Positions 30,238 through 40,956 of a DNA stretch of 64,000 bases are shown one piece after another. Under the pieces are notes generated by a model. The model was not told the DNA's origin and did no database searches. It worked only from the letters and a program-made list of their open reading frames with translations. The translations under genes were made by a program, and so were the position numbers. Origin of the DNA: Nipponacmea schrenckii (taxonomy: Eukaryota; Mollusca; Gastropoda; Lottiidae); NCBI GenBank assembly GCA_030562195.1, contig CM060203.1, positions 13,830,534 to 13,894,533 of the forward strand, written 5' to 3'. Position 1 is the first letter of the stretch; the number at the start of each line of letters is the position of its first letter.

Positions 30238-31588
30238 ACTATCTGGAACGAGCAGAAAAAAGCATGTAGCCTGTATACAGGATATGGAAGGTAAACATTA
30301 ACTGAAAACTTAACTGTCTTTTTGAATTTTCAACCAGTGAAATAAGTGTTTAATGTTGTATTTTTGGTTTTCTTAATTTTTTTTCAGGCCTTCAGCTGTA
30401 TACAGTGACAGGAGGCATGATGAAAGGGAGAGAGAAACTACCTGTGTTCGGTTTTCAGAGGTTCAATATCTTTAGAATCGTTCCACAGTTACATGGCTAA
30501 ATTCATTCCCGGTAATCTGCCAATGCTGTTAACTTTCAAGCTTACCTTCTAGATGGAATATCAAGATGGAATTACCTACGGTCTGCAGCAGCTATGAATG
30601 AAGGACCAACAGCTTTCAGAACCTTTGATTTCAGATTGACCCAGAAAGTTAACTCCCTCAGACAGTCACTCCACAACAAGACATTAGTTCCTGTCCACAT
30701 GATTCCAGCTGAATATAATGGTGAAATGATTGGAATAGAGTACCTGTACAATCAGAGTGGTTTCCTGTTACCTAAAGATGAAGAGCTTGAAGCTGAAATA
30801 GACGAAGGTTTTGATGACTTTGAAGATGATGAAGCTCCTATTTCTACTCAAAATGAGCCAGATGTAAGAAACTCTACCAGCTGCCCTTGTGTACGACAGC
30901 TCGTGGTATACTAGGTTGGGATAAAGTGGAAGCCTTAGCTCTGGCATTGATCCAGTGTAAGGGTATAAGTATCACGGCTGCTGAAGCTAATAATATCAAA
31001 CAGATGTATTATGCTTTGTTGGATTTTGATAGAAGGCCAATTAGATATACTGCGAAGGTGAAGAAACCATCCAAGGGATGTTTTGCCAGATCTAAAGATG
31101 GTCCTGTTGGTGTTGATGCAGTAAAACGGTAATAATATGCCACAGCTCCCTCTTTTTCTCCTTACAGGTATTTTCTTTTAGCAGGTTCTCCAGCTTCTTT
31201 TTCAGCCATTTTCTTCCAGGTGTTTCTTTTCAACAGGTTCTCCACTGCTTAGCGCAAAACCAAGATCAGAATGCCATTTCATGTTTTATCTTTGAAATTA
31301 TTAATATATGAAGTCTTTTAACAGGTGTTTCCTTTCTGCAGGACCCCAGCCTCATCCCCAAACAAGAGCAGGGTTGTAGAAGCTATCTGCCTTCATCTTA
31401 CTGAAGACATAACCACACCAACCAAGAAAGGAAAGTACACTTCCAGATGGAAGCTTGTACTCTCAGCATACAACAAGATCCGACAGAGATTGCTAAACAA
31501 TGAGAAGCTGTTGGGGAACACCAACTTGATACTGTACACCACAACTAGACAACACTTATCAAATGGTTTAAAGACAAAACTAGAAGGA
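30238..31588 (+). pseudogene. K3b, central to C-terminal region
   Basis: K3 resumes at W-N-E-Q-K-K, with one extra G near 30263 that shifts the frame. The intron is 30291-30387. Then L-Q-L-Y-T-V-T-G-G, a degraded region where S-L-E-S-F-H is expected (about 30470), R-W-N-Y-L-R, G-E-M-I-G-I-E-Y-L-Y-N-Q, an acidic hinge, and I-L-G-W-D-K-V-E-A-L-A-L-A. A further intron lies near 31131-31341, and the last exon (31342-31588) reads S-R-V-V-E-A-I-C-L-H-L and S-R-W-K-L-V-L-S-A-Y. It is cut at 31588 by fusion to K2b. The D-D part of the catalytic core is missing. Confidence 0.65.
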
Positions 31589-33438
31589 TCATTCCACCTG
31601 CACTCAAATCGCTTTATCCCAGGGTTCTCTAGTAGTGATGTCCACTGGAGGGCATGGTGCGGTGGAATGATGGAATGATGACAGGATACTTGCTTCCGCT
31701 GCTGAAGCTAGACCACCAAAACGCGTGTATGACTTAGCTCTTTGCCACACTGTCAACCAGTTCCATCAGCAAGTTCATGGTAAACCTTTTGATGTAAATT
31801 ATGTACCGCCACGAAAATATACTGGTGAGAAGATTGGTATCGAATACCTTTATAGTCAACCCGGCAAGACCTAGCAACAAGTTGAGATGGATGCCGAAAC
31901 TGATGATGTTCCAGACATTCAGAAAGGTGAAGGCACTGAAGATGAAGGTTTTGATGAAGACGAAATGGATGATCCGACCATTGCGCTTCCTGTTCCAGAC
32001 CCAGTTACACCTGAAGCACCAATTTCAGTAGATGTTTTTCCAGAACTACAGGAGGCATCGGCCAAAGAAGAGTCTATTGGTCCTGACATTCTGTTAGGGG
32101 ACACCATTCAAGATTTGGCAAGGCGGCTTTTTCATCTACATGGTTTGACCAGCATCTCAACTCCAATGGCTGAAGAAATCATAAGGTTATGGAAAGAGCT
32201 AAAGCCTAGTCTTGTATCCACCTAGGTCCAGATCAGGGGCATGTCGGCAGATTCATGAGAACCAAACCATCTTCTACAGTGAAGAGTGCTTCTTCTAAAG
32301 CAACTAGAGGTGTACAGAGCCTGAAAAGAGCTATGGTCGGAAGCAACTCTGGTCCTGCAACCAATGTAGATGCCAGCCCTCTGGTTGAAGCTATTTGTGT
32401 TTTGTTGGAGTCTGCCTACACTTCGCCAATCCAGCAACACAAGACCACATCCAGATGTAAAAGGATCCTGGACAGTTACCACCATATTCGCTCTCTGGTG
32501 ATTAATCAGGATAGGCTCATGTCGGAAACCAATATCCAGCTGTTTGAGCTCAACCAAACCAGTCTGATGGTGTGGTGGAATCACCGCCAGAAAACTATGG
32601 AGAAGAGGGTCCTTTCTCAGAGCATACCACATGTTTCTGCACCAACAGTCAGTACAGAAATTCGACCTTCACCAAGGAAGTAACCTCGGAAGAGGCCTCC
32701 ACCACCACCTCCTTATCAACATCTTATAAGAGTCATCAAACCCGTATCCAGTGCTCCAGCCGGCAAATTCAGAATGCCTCGCCCACCACCGTCTTATATG
32801 GCATCACCTGTAGTGTTTCCGAACGTCGTCCAGTAAAACAGCCCTCGTCCTATTGCCATACCAAAGACGACGCTCTACAACCAAAGGAAGAGAGCACAGA
32901 GAGCTGCAGGACAAGTCATTCCAAAGAGGAAATACCAAAGAGCCAACACCTTTAACGTCTGCTCATATTGCCACAATCCAAAGACGAAAGATTACAACCA
33001 CAGTCGTCATGTTGGATCCTTAAGTGTAGACACCTACTGCCCCAATGTCCAGGGAGCTGATGGTACCAGCAAGGAACAGTAGCTTGCTTCTAGAAATCTG
33101 GCCAGCCCACCAAGACAAAGAATCAACCTACTCAGTAAATTGGCAACCAAATCACAACCAACCCGGTAGAAAAAAACAAGCAGAGCAGAAAACAACTGCC
33201 GGTTATCTTTTCCCCACCCCTTAAATGACACAACGTGAGTTATGGATCGAATCCTGTTGGTAGGACGTGTCAATGTTTCCTGCTCTCTTGGAAATACCTT
33301 AAGCTATACCTTTTCCCCATCTGTTGCATAGTATTTATTATCTGTAATGACCCATTCTTGAACGTTTTACTGCATCGCATTATCTCTTAAAACCTTTTCT
33401 CACATGTTTCATTGTTTGCCTCCTAAGATACTACATGT
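31589..33438 (+). pseudogene. K2b, 3' part of a K2 copy
   Basis: The sequence starts at the S-F-H-L-H-L-N-R-F-I-P-G block, fused in place to K3b. It has a small deletion/duplication near 31650-31680, TAG at about 31872 (T-W to T-stop), the acidic hinge, the S-R-C-K-R-I-L-D-S-Y block, TAA at 32681-32683 in the proline-rich part, and the C-S-Y-C-H-N-P-K-T...Y-C-P module near 32958-33060, followed by the K 3' flank. It lacks the N-terminal, DUF6729-like and first two Asp regions. Confidence 0.65.
32358..33438 (+). repeat. 1.08-kb tandem duplication, copy 1
   Basis: From 'ctgcaaccaatgtagatg' (32358) to 'ctacatgtat' (33438). The next base starts the second copy with the same 'ctgcaaccaatg'. The copies differ by a 15-bp deletion in the proline codons here (32789 region) and a few substitutions, for example CAGTAAAAC versus CAGTATAAC. 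The duplicated unit covers the C-terminal third of K2b plus its 3' flank. Confidence 0.9.
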
Positions 33439-34534
33439 ATCTGCAACCAATGTAGATGCCAGCCCTCTGGTTGAAGCTATTTGTGTTTTGTTGGAGTCTG
33501 CCTACACTTCGCCAATCCAGCAACACAAGACCACATCCAGATGTAAAAGGATCCTGGACAGTTACCACCATATTCGCTCTCTGGTGATTAATCAGGATAG
33601 GCTCATGTCGGAAACCAATATCCAGCTGTTTGAGCTCAACCAAACCAGTCTGATGGTGTGGTGGAATCACCGCCAGAAAACTATGGAGAAGAGGGTCCTT
33701 TCTCAGAGCATACCACATGTTTCTGCACCAACAGTCAGTACAGAAATTCGACCTTCACCAAGGAAGTAACCTCGGAAGAGGCCTCCACCACCACCTCCTT
33801 ATCAACATCTTATAAGAGTCATCAAACCCGTATCCAGTGCTCCAGCCGGCAAATTCAGAATGCATCGCCCACCACCTCCACCACCGTCTTATATGGTATC
33901 ACCTGTAGTGTTTCCGAACGTCGTCCAGTATAACAGCCCTCGTCCTATTGCCATACCAAAGACGACGCTCTACAACCAAAGGAAGAGAGCACAGGAAGCT
34001 GCAGGACAAGTCATTCCAAAGAGGAAATACCAAAGAGCCAACACCTTTAACGTCTGCTCATATTGCCACAATCCAAAGACGAAAGATTACAACCACAGTC
34101 GTCATGTTGGATCCTTAAGTGTAGACACCTACTGCCCCAATGTCCAGGGAGCTGATGGTACCAGCAAGGAACAGTAGCTTGCTTCTAGAAATCTGGCCAG
34201 CCCACCAAGACAAAGAATCAACCTACTCAGTAAATTGGCAACCAAATCACAACCAACCCGGTAGAAAAAAACAAGCAGAGCAGAAAACAACTGCCGGTTA
34301 TCTTTTCCCCACCCCTTAAATGACACAACGTGAGTTATGGATCGAATCCTGTTGGTAGGACGTGTCAATGTTTCCTGCTCTCTTGGAAATACCTTAAGCT
34401 ATACCTTTTCCCCATCTGTTGAATAGTATTTATTATCTGTAATGACCCATTCTTGAACGTTTTACTGCATCGCATTATCTCTTAAAACCTTTTCTCACAT
34501 GTTTCATTGTTTGCCTCCTAAGATACTACATGTA
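33439..34534 (+). repeat. 1.08-kb tandem duplication, copy 2 (K2b' C-terminus)
   Basis: The second copy of 32358-33438, about 15 bp longer because it keeps the run of proline codons (P-P-P-P-P-P-S-Y). It carries the same TAA in the proline-rich part (33767-33769). Its last frame (33860-34177) ends with the zinc module, and T-S-K-E-Q is followed by TAG where K1 has E-Q-W-L. After 'ctacatgtat' it continues into sequence absent from copy 1. Confidence 0.9.
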
Positions 34535-34866
34535 TATCCCCCTTTTATACCTTCTAAAACCCCCTCTGCTCCCTTATTCCCTTTCCGGGAACCCTTTTCC
34601 CCTCTCTCCTCTCTTCACGACAATCTACAACCAACGGAAGAGCAGGAAGCTGCAGGACAAGCCATAACAAAGATGAAATACCAAAGAGTCAACGCCTTCA
34701 ACGAAAGATGACAACCACAGTCGTCATGCTGGTACCTATAGTGTAGACACCTACTGCCCCATTGTCCAGGTAGCTTATATCGTAACACCAAGGAACAGTG
34801 GCTTGCTGCTAGAAAACTGGTCAACCCACCAAAACCAAAAAATCTGAATCGGCCTACTCAGTAAAT
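34535..34866 (+). pseudogene. K2c, C-terminal fragment
   Basis: Another short K2 C terminus: E-A-A-G-Q-A-I-T-K-M-K-Y-Q-R-V-N-A-F-N-E-R, then a deletion removes the C-x-x-C-H-N-P part, and D-T-Y-C-P and K-E-Q-W-L-A-A-R-K-L follow in other frames. It ends in the usual TAA and K 3' flank. It lies 100 bp after K2b', so it is probably a remnant of a third tandem unit. Confidence 0.55.
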
Positions 34867-35145
34867 TAACCATCACAACCAACCCGGTAGAAAAAAACCC
34901 AGCAGAGCAGAAAACAACTGCCGGTTATCTTTTCCCCTGTTGGTAGGACGTGTCAATGTTTTCTGATCCTTGGAAATTCCTTAAGCTATGCCTTTTGCCC
35001 AACTGTTGCATAGTATTATCTTTAATAGTCCTTTCTTGAACGTTTTGTTGCATCGAATTATCTCTTAAAACCCCTTTCTTACATGTTTATCCGAATTCCC
35101 TATTCTCCGAGTCCCTATTCTCTCACAAATTATCTTAGTGTCCGT
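34867..35145 (+). repeat. K-unit 3' flank after K2c
   Basis: Degraded copy of the 5782-6113 flank ('ctgttggtaggacgtgtcaa' at 34938, 'cttaagctat' at 34980). No gene. Confidence 0.55.
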
Positions 35146-35731
35146 TGACGAAATCGAACAACTCGAAGAAGACAAATATACTAGCATCAATAACCACAAG
35201 AGGAAGATGTTGAAATATTACGTACCCTTTAATGAAAGTTTCCATGAACAAGGCAGGACAAAGTTATAAGCTATACTACCTCGATCTCCTGTTTAATAGG
35301 TGAATACGTATGGTTGTTATCGTCTGCTAGAAGGACACTCCCTGTTATTTCTCAATGTCAGTTAAATCCAGTGGAAGTGAAAACTTGTGCTTTAATATTG
35401 TTATTTCAACAGAACCCATTTTAAGTACTAATACATGTAATCGATAAAGGGACGAATTTGATTGATAATTGGTTATCCATCTACATCTTAAAACAACAAT
35501 TGGTTTTGAATTGGATGCAGTTCGAGATGTTATAAGTGTATCGCAGCTAGGAAATGCATTTGAAAAAAAAAATCAGGTGGCGAGTAATATGACTATGTGT
35601 GATTGTTTTCCTAAACTAGGACTACCGTGGAGTTATTCAGTGAAATTATTCAAAGCCGCATCCACAGAAGCTACAGCATTGTATACCAGGCGTTAGGACA
35701 GGGGTTTGAAGGGATCACGTATCAGGAATCG
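35146..35731 (+). repeat. K-unit upstream repeat, copy 2
   Basis: Copy of 1-779, with shared blocks 'gaagacaaatata', 'aataggtgaatacgta' and 'ggtggcgagtaatatgac', and a shorter A-run (35563-35571). It is followed by a diverged U6 remnant in the same relative place. This supports treating upstream repeat, U6 remnant and K gene as one duplicated unit. Confidence 0.7.
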
Positions 35732-35780
35732 AAAAATATTAGCTTCACTAATTTGCATGTCATTCTTGCGCTGATCTTCT
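35732..35780 (-). ncRNA. U6 snRNA remnant (diverged)
   Basis: The minus strand retains the U6 3' portion with several substitutions and an 11-nt gap between 'gcgc' and 'tgatcttct'. It is positioned as in 780-847, downstream of the same upstream repeat. It is older or less constrained than the first remnant. Confidence 0.65.
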
Positions 35781-36205
35781 GGCCGAAATTGGAATATTTG
35801 GAACTATCTTGGAACAATTCGGCCTTCTGATTGGCTCCCAGGTTCCAACTTCCCAACATTCGGCCTCTGCGACCAATGGCCGGGCCGTATTGTTCCAAAT
35901 TGATTCTAACATTTCCAGACCAATGGGAAGCCTGGGAATTTTTCTCTTATCCAACCAGTGCGGGCTTGGCCGTGAATTACTTGTCTGTTTTCTTGTGGGG
36001 GACATCGCCCTTGTTCGTCATTTTATGTATGTTTTTTGTTCCGTGAGCTGTTAATTTTGGATGTGCATTAGATTATGTAGGCCTACCCTTGCAAGGTAAG
36101 AAATTAACACGATGACCTACATTCACCGCTGAATACAACGGCGCGGTTGAGGTCCTACACGAGTATGGCAAAGTTGATTTTCTTTCGTTCCGTAGGTGCC
36201 CAAAC
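35781..36205. other. Non-coding K2d leader with inverted TTGGAAC pair
   Basis: No gene is supported. 35810-35825 and 35884-35899 are inverted repeats (15 of 16 positions) around a GC-rich loop, with TTGGAA and CCAAT-like boxes. From 36061 the sequence matches 51386-51580 and, loosely, 54680-54860, which is the conserved leader before K2 exon 1. Confidence 0.45.
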
Positions 36206-36687
36206 CTTCCAGGAATTTCTGTGCCTCAGGCACTTTTCTCTGTCCCTGCATTTCAGACATACGTCAAACCGAAATTTGGCATAGGTTTCTGTCATAAATC
36301 GAGTTTTCTCTTAGTTTTCAAAAAGTAAACAACCGAGCCAAACTCTTACAGGGGGCCTAATGGCGTTAGTTTGAAACTATTTCCTTCATATATTTGCAGT
36401 TTCCTCATCAACAATGAGTGTTTTGCCTAGTTTTCGTTTCCGGAGTAATGGCCAACTGGTCTTGAAAGCTACTGAACGGGCTGCCGCGGTCGGGCTGCCG
36501 CGGTCGCTCAAGCCACGAAGAAGCAGAAATCGAGAAAACACTTGAGAAAAGAAGAAGTCATGACGGATGCCAAACATCATCTTGCTGAAGAAGAAATGTC
36601 ACCGACACTAGAATTCGCCCATCTACGCCTGATTTTCAACACGACAACAAGGAAGCTTTGCTGATGTATATCTTCCGAAATGAATGG
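36206..36687 (+). pseudogene. K2d leader and exon 1
   Basis: The conserved leader runs to an acceptor-like TATTTGCAG (36405) and ATG at 36413: MSVLPSFRFRSNGQLVLKATERAAA, the K2 counterpart of the K1 start (both have R-x-x-x-N-G-x-L-x-L-K-A). Two copies of the 14-bp unit GGGCTGCCGCGGTC (36479-36506) shift the frame. The continuation K-H-H-L-A-E-E-E-M-S-P-T is in another frame. A deletion relative to K2a removes L-Q-F-G-R-Y-R-G-K-T. The copy is interrupted at 36687 by LINE N2. Confidence 0.65.
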
Positions 36688-36930
36688 AAATGAAATGAAA
36701 TGAAATGTATTAAAGTGCATCAGCACCAAAACGGGCTATATAGCACTTGAATACGATTTAAATTAAAAACAAAAATTAAAACTAGAAAATCAATACATTA
36801 AAATAAAAATTATCACAGAAACCCCAAAAAGGGCAACAAAACAATGCTAAAAACAATATCACAGAATGGTTGTAACCCAATATGGGCTAAAAACAAAATA
36901 GCAAAAACAAAACTATAACACAAATATATT

Positions 36931-39650
36931 TTAAAATTTATAATACAGATTGGTCTGTTTTAAAAACGCGACGACCTTCTCATAAAGAGAAGGTTGCGCA
37001 AACAGATGGAACAAGGATCTAGCACGGTAGTGCTGAGATCTTATAGGTTTGAGATGCGTGCACTCAATCAGAATGTGTTTCACTGTCAGGCGAACCTGGC
37101 AATGCTCACAGACTGGTTGAGGCTCTCGCTTGAGCAGGTAACAGTTGGTAAGGTGAGTATGTCCAAGACGAGAGCGACACAAAACAACTTCATTTCTCCT
37201 GTTGGATAAGAGGATGGCCAGTCCCCCAAAAGAGGCTTGATGGCATGAAGTTTGTTTGTATCTGCAGCATCCCATTTTTGCTGCCATCGTTGCAAAATAA
37301 AAGTCCTTATCACCGACTTAAAGTCGGTGTAAGGCAAGGACAAGGGGGAGACAGGCAGTGACAAAGCAGCCTTAGCCGCCGCATCTGCCTTGTCATTTCC
37401 CCGTATGTCCATGTGACTGGGAAGCCAACAAAGGACAATGTCCTTTTTTGGCCCTGAGAGCTTGTAAATATCTCCGATTATTGGGTGCACAAGCTGGATG
37501 TTATGAATAGCTTGTAATGCAGAGAGAGAATCAGAATAGATAATACATTTTTTTAAGGATAATGAGGACTGAAAGAACTCGAGTGCCTGTAAAATGGCAA
37601 CGAGTTCTGCAGTAAAAATAGAGGCTGCTGGTGGAAGAGATACAGACAGGACTTCGGATGGTGTCACTGTTGCAGCTGCCACCTTATCACCATCCTTGGA
37701 CCCATCTGTATAGAAAGGAGCATAATCCCCATATTTAGCCCTTAATTCAAGAAATTTCGACTTGAAGACGATCGAGCTTGTCTGTGACTTCTTATTGCTT
37801 GATAGACTAAAGTCTATCTGAAATGGAGCAATTGACCAAGGTGGAATTGTGGTCATTATGAAGTCCGCAATACTGTCGTGGCTGATACCAGCCGCTGACA
37901 AAAGTGGTTGAATGCGGACTCCAAAAGAAAAAATTGCACGAGGCTTTGCCTCGTACAAATGCTCAAAATAAGGACTAAATACGGGGCGATGAGCCGGATG
38001 ATATGGCAAAGATGCTATTTTTATTGCGTACTGCAGTGAAAGTCTGTCACGTCTGTCGTACAATGAGGGTTCGTTAGCCTCGACGTACAGACTTTCAACT
38101 GGAGTTGTGCGAAAAGCGCCTAAACTGATTCTAAGTCCTTGGTTTGTGTATGGTGTCAAGTTCTTTGAGGTAGGATGGACGAGCTGAACCATACCCTGGC
38201 ACCCATAATCGAGCTTGGATCGAACCAAAGCTCGATATAATCGGAGGAGGACCTTACGGTCGGCTCCCCAGTCAGTGTTGGATAAGACTCTCAGTATGTT
38301 GAGAGCTTTCAGACATTTGTTCTTGAGGATTTTAATGTGTGGACGGAAAGAAAGCTTGCTGTCAAATGTAAGACCAAGGAATTTAAATTCCTGTACAACA
38401 GGAACGACAGCATTGTCCAAACGTAGCACTGGGTCAAGGTGCAAACCTCTTCGTTTACAGAAATGCATGCAGACGGTCTTAGATTTCGAAAATCGAAATC
38501 CATTGTCAGTTGCCCATTGCTGTAGATTGTTTAAGCAAAGCTGCAACTGACGCTCGATCGTCTGCATGTTAGTAGAACTGTAACACATCTGAAAGTCATC
38601 AACATACAGAGAGCCATCAACCCCCCGTCTAAGGCACGACGTGATGGAATTTATCTTGATGGAAAAAAGGGTAACGGATAATATGCTACCCTGAGGAACT
38701 CCATTATCCTGAGGAAAAGGATCTGAGAAAATGGAGCCAAGTCGTACCTTAAACGTCCTATCATGTAGGAAATTGGAGATAAATAATGGCAATCTTCCTC
38801 GAAGACCGAAGTCAAAGAGATCGCGAAGAATGCCATATCTCCAAGTAGTGTCATATGCCTTCTCCAAATCAAAAAATATGGCTACTAAATGGTGATTTTG
38901 GATGAAGGCGTCCCTGACGAATGATTCAAATCTAACGAGATGATCAAGAGTGCTCCTTTGGGACCGAAATCCACATTGGAGGTAAGTAAGTAGATTGTTG
39001 GACTCGAGGTGCCAAACGAGCCTTCTATTGATCATCCGTTCCATGGTTTTACATATGCAGCTGGTCAATGCAATAGGGCGATAATTAGTAGGATTCGTAG
39101 GATCCTTACCAGGTTTAGGTATCGGAATAATAGTAGCAATCCTCCACGAAGGAGGAAAGACACCGTCATCCCAAATCTGGTTAAATATAAGTAAAAGTTT
39201 TTTTAATGTAGGGTAAGGAAGATGTTTGAGGATCTGATAATGAATATCGTCAGGCCCAGTAGCTGTATCATGGGCCTGTTTTAAAGAATACTTCAGTTCA
39301 GATATTGTAAATTTTTCGTTATAATATTCCTCATTTTGAGATGTAAAATTTAACCTTTTCCTCTCTTCCCGGAGACGGACTCTCTGGAAAGCATCAGAGG
39401 AAAAGTTTGAGGATGAATTGAAAGAAAAATTACTTCCTAATGAATTAGCAATATCTGGAAGTGTGGTGAGCGTTGAACCATCTACTTCTAGATGGTTCAC
39501 AGTTGTTTCTAGACCAGATGGTAACAAGGCTGGAGATGGTAATGGTAATCTCTGCAACCAAGAAACGTCGGTTTGGCATTCTACAGATTTTGTAGATGCC
39601 TTAAACCACATTAGCGAAAGTCTTTCCGGAAGGAGTAGATGGAGTTGCAC
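36931..39650 (-). pseudogene. LINE N2 RT-RNase H (fused to ORF1 tail, no endonuclease)
   Basis: The frame opens with ORF1 C-terminal sequence (S-V-E-C-Q-T-D-V-S-W-L) and passes without a stop into ORF2 upstream of the RT, so the APE endonuclease is deleted. RT landmarks: P-I-P-K-P-G-K-D, F-D-L-E-K-A-Y-D, G-V-P-Q-G-S-I-L, and Y-V-D-D at residues 349-352. RNase H: D in F-Y-T-D-G-S (residue about 649), E in F-T-A-E-L, D in Y-S-D-S-L, D in G-N-D-K-A-D-A. An RNase H after the RT places it in the I group. A shift near 37200 leads to the C-terminal C-E-H-C...H...C zinc motif (to 36931). Confidence 0.85.
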
Positions 39651-40442
39651 CTTCTACAACCTTCCTCGCTTCGGGATATGATAATCTATTTTCTATCTTT
39701 ACTTTATTAATTTTTTTTTCAATTTGCCACTTGGGACAGTCTTTGGAAAATGCTGGGTGTTTTCCTTCGCAGTTGAAACAACAAGGTGCTTCAGTGCAAT
39801 CCTTGCTGTCATGCCCAGTCTGTCCACAACGCGCGCATCGAATCGAGTCCCATGCCCGAAGCGTTGACAGTTGTAACACCTGAGAGGGTTTGGAATGTAG
39901 TGAGAAACTTTGATGTTTAGGTAGCCTACTTTTATTTCTGATGGTAAATGCGGTTGGTTGAATAAAAGAATAAACGTGTTAGTTGGAATTAATTGGCCGT
40001 CACGACGGATGGATATCCTATCAACGTTCGTGACGCCAATATCTTTTAATTCCTCCTTCATTTCCTCAGCTGAACATCCATTGAGGTCTGGATGTCGAAT
40101 GACCCCTTTACAGGAGTTCAGTGAGAAATGAGGCGTAACTTTAATTGGAATGTTAGCTAATAAGGAGGATTTTAATAATAGCTCTGAATGGATTTTACGA
40201 GAGCATTCAACCAACAAGGACCCACTACGTAATTTTTTTATTGATTTGGGCTCACTGGCAAGGCCAGTCAAACCTTTAGCAATAGCAAATGGAGATAATG
40301 ATGATAATGCTTTCTCAGGGTCACTACTGTCAATGACAAGAAACCGAGGCCATGATTCGTCTGAGTTAGACGAATCAGTAAATTCGGCCTCAGTTAACCG
40401 GCGTTTACGCTCGTTAATATTTTTTTTAAGTTGTGTAGCCAT
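39601..40442 (-). pseudogene. LINE N2 ORF1
   Basis: Starts MATQLKKNINERKRRL and parallels N1 ORF1 (S-L-S-P-F-A-I-A-K-G, R-R-D-G-Q-L-I-P-T-N-T). After C-Y-N-C-Q-R-F-G-H-G-T-R a deletion removes the end of knuckle 1 and shifts the frame. Knuckles 2 and 3 (C-A-R-C-G-Q-T-G-H-D...C; C-F-N-C-E-G-K-H...D-C) continue in the other frame to 39601. It differs from N1 throughout, so it is a distinct subfamily. Confidence 0.8.
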
Positions 40443-40956
40443 GAGTGGAATGTAAAGGATTCATCTCCCGAGACCCCCGACCACCACGGACCACGACTTC
40501 CGCGCGGGCTTGGCGCGGTAATCCAGCGCCAGCGCCCTAGGGGTAATCAGGAGATATACTCAGATAAAAAAAGGGAATGAAAAGTTCTGGATGGAGCAAA
40601 TATATTCCGAACTTTCATTTTATTTTTACCCAATTGACCCTAGCCGCTGCTTCTGAGTCGGTGAATTGAATTGGAGGATAAGGAAATAATCTATGATTAG
40701 AAAAAGTTTTATCTCTTCTGACCACCGACTCATAAGCTCAACACGACAAGCCGATTGACCAGTGTGGGCCACACTGGCCACCCGTCTAGGAATCCCCTGG
40801 CCCAAAGTGATGTATGGGAAGTATGTTACCCTCAACCACACGGGTCGCACCTCACGGCAAACGAGGAGCCCCAATTCAGTCGCCTTTTACGACACGCAAT
40901 GGGGGACGGTGGACCTATTCTTAACCCCGGTCCACTGGGGGATCCGAAATGAATGG

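Larger units (their letters stand above)
36688..40945 (-). mobile_element. I/Nimb-like LINE N2 (with 11-bp target duplication)
   Basis: Flanked by GAAATGAATGG at 36677-36687 and 40946-40956. The 3' end (left, minus strand) is a short (CATTT)n tail and the 5' end starts GGATCCCCCAGTGG. The paralogous K2e at 43755-43785 shows the uninterrupted site, which proves the boundaries. Contents: 5' leader (40443-40945), ORF1 (40442-39601, frameshifted), an ORF1-ORF2 fusion lacking the endonuclease, RT, RNase H, a C-terminal zinc region, and a 3' UTR. Because of the internal deletion it is not autonomous. Confidence 0.9.

Noticed and set aside
36688..36710. A pentanucleotide microsatellite as an independent feature
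   Set aside because: The (GAAAT)n run is the 3' tail of LINE N2 on the minus strand, set by its target duplication.
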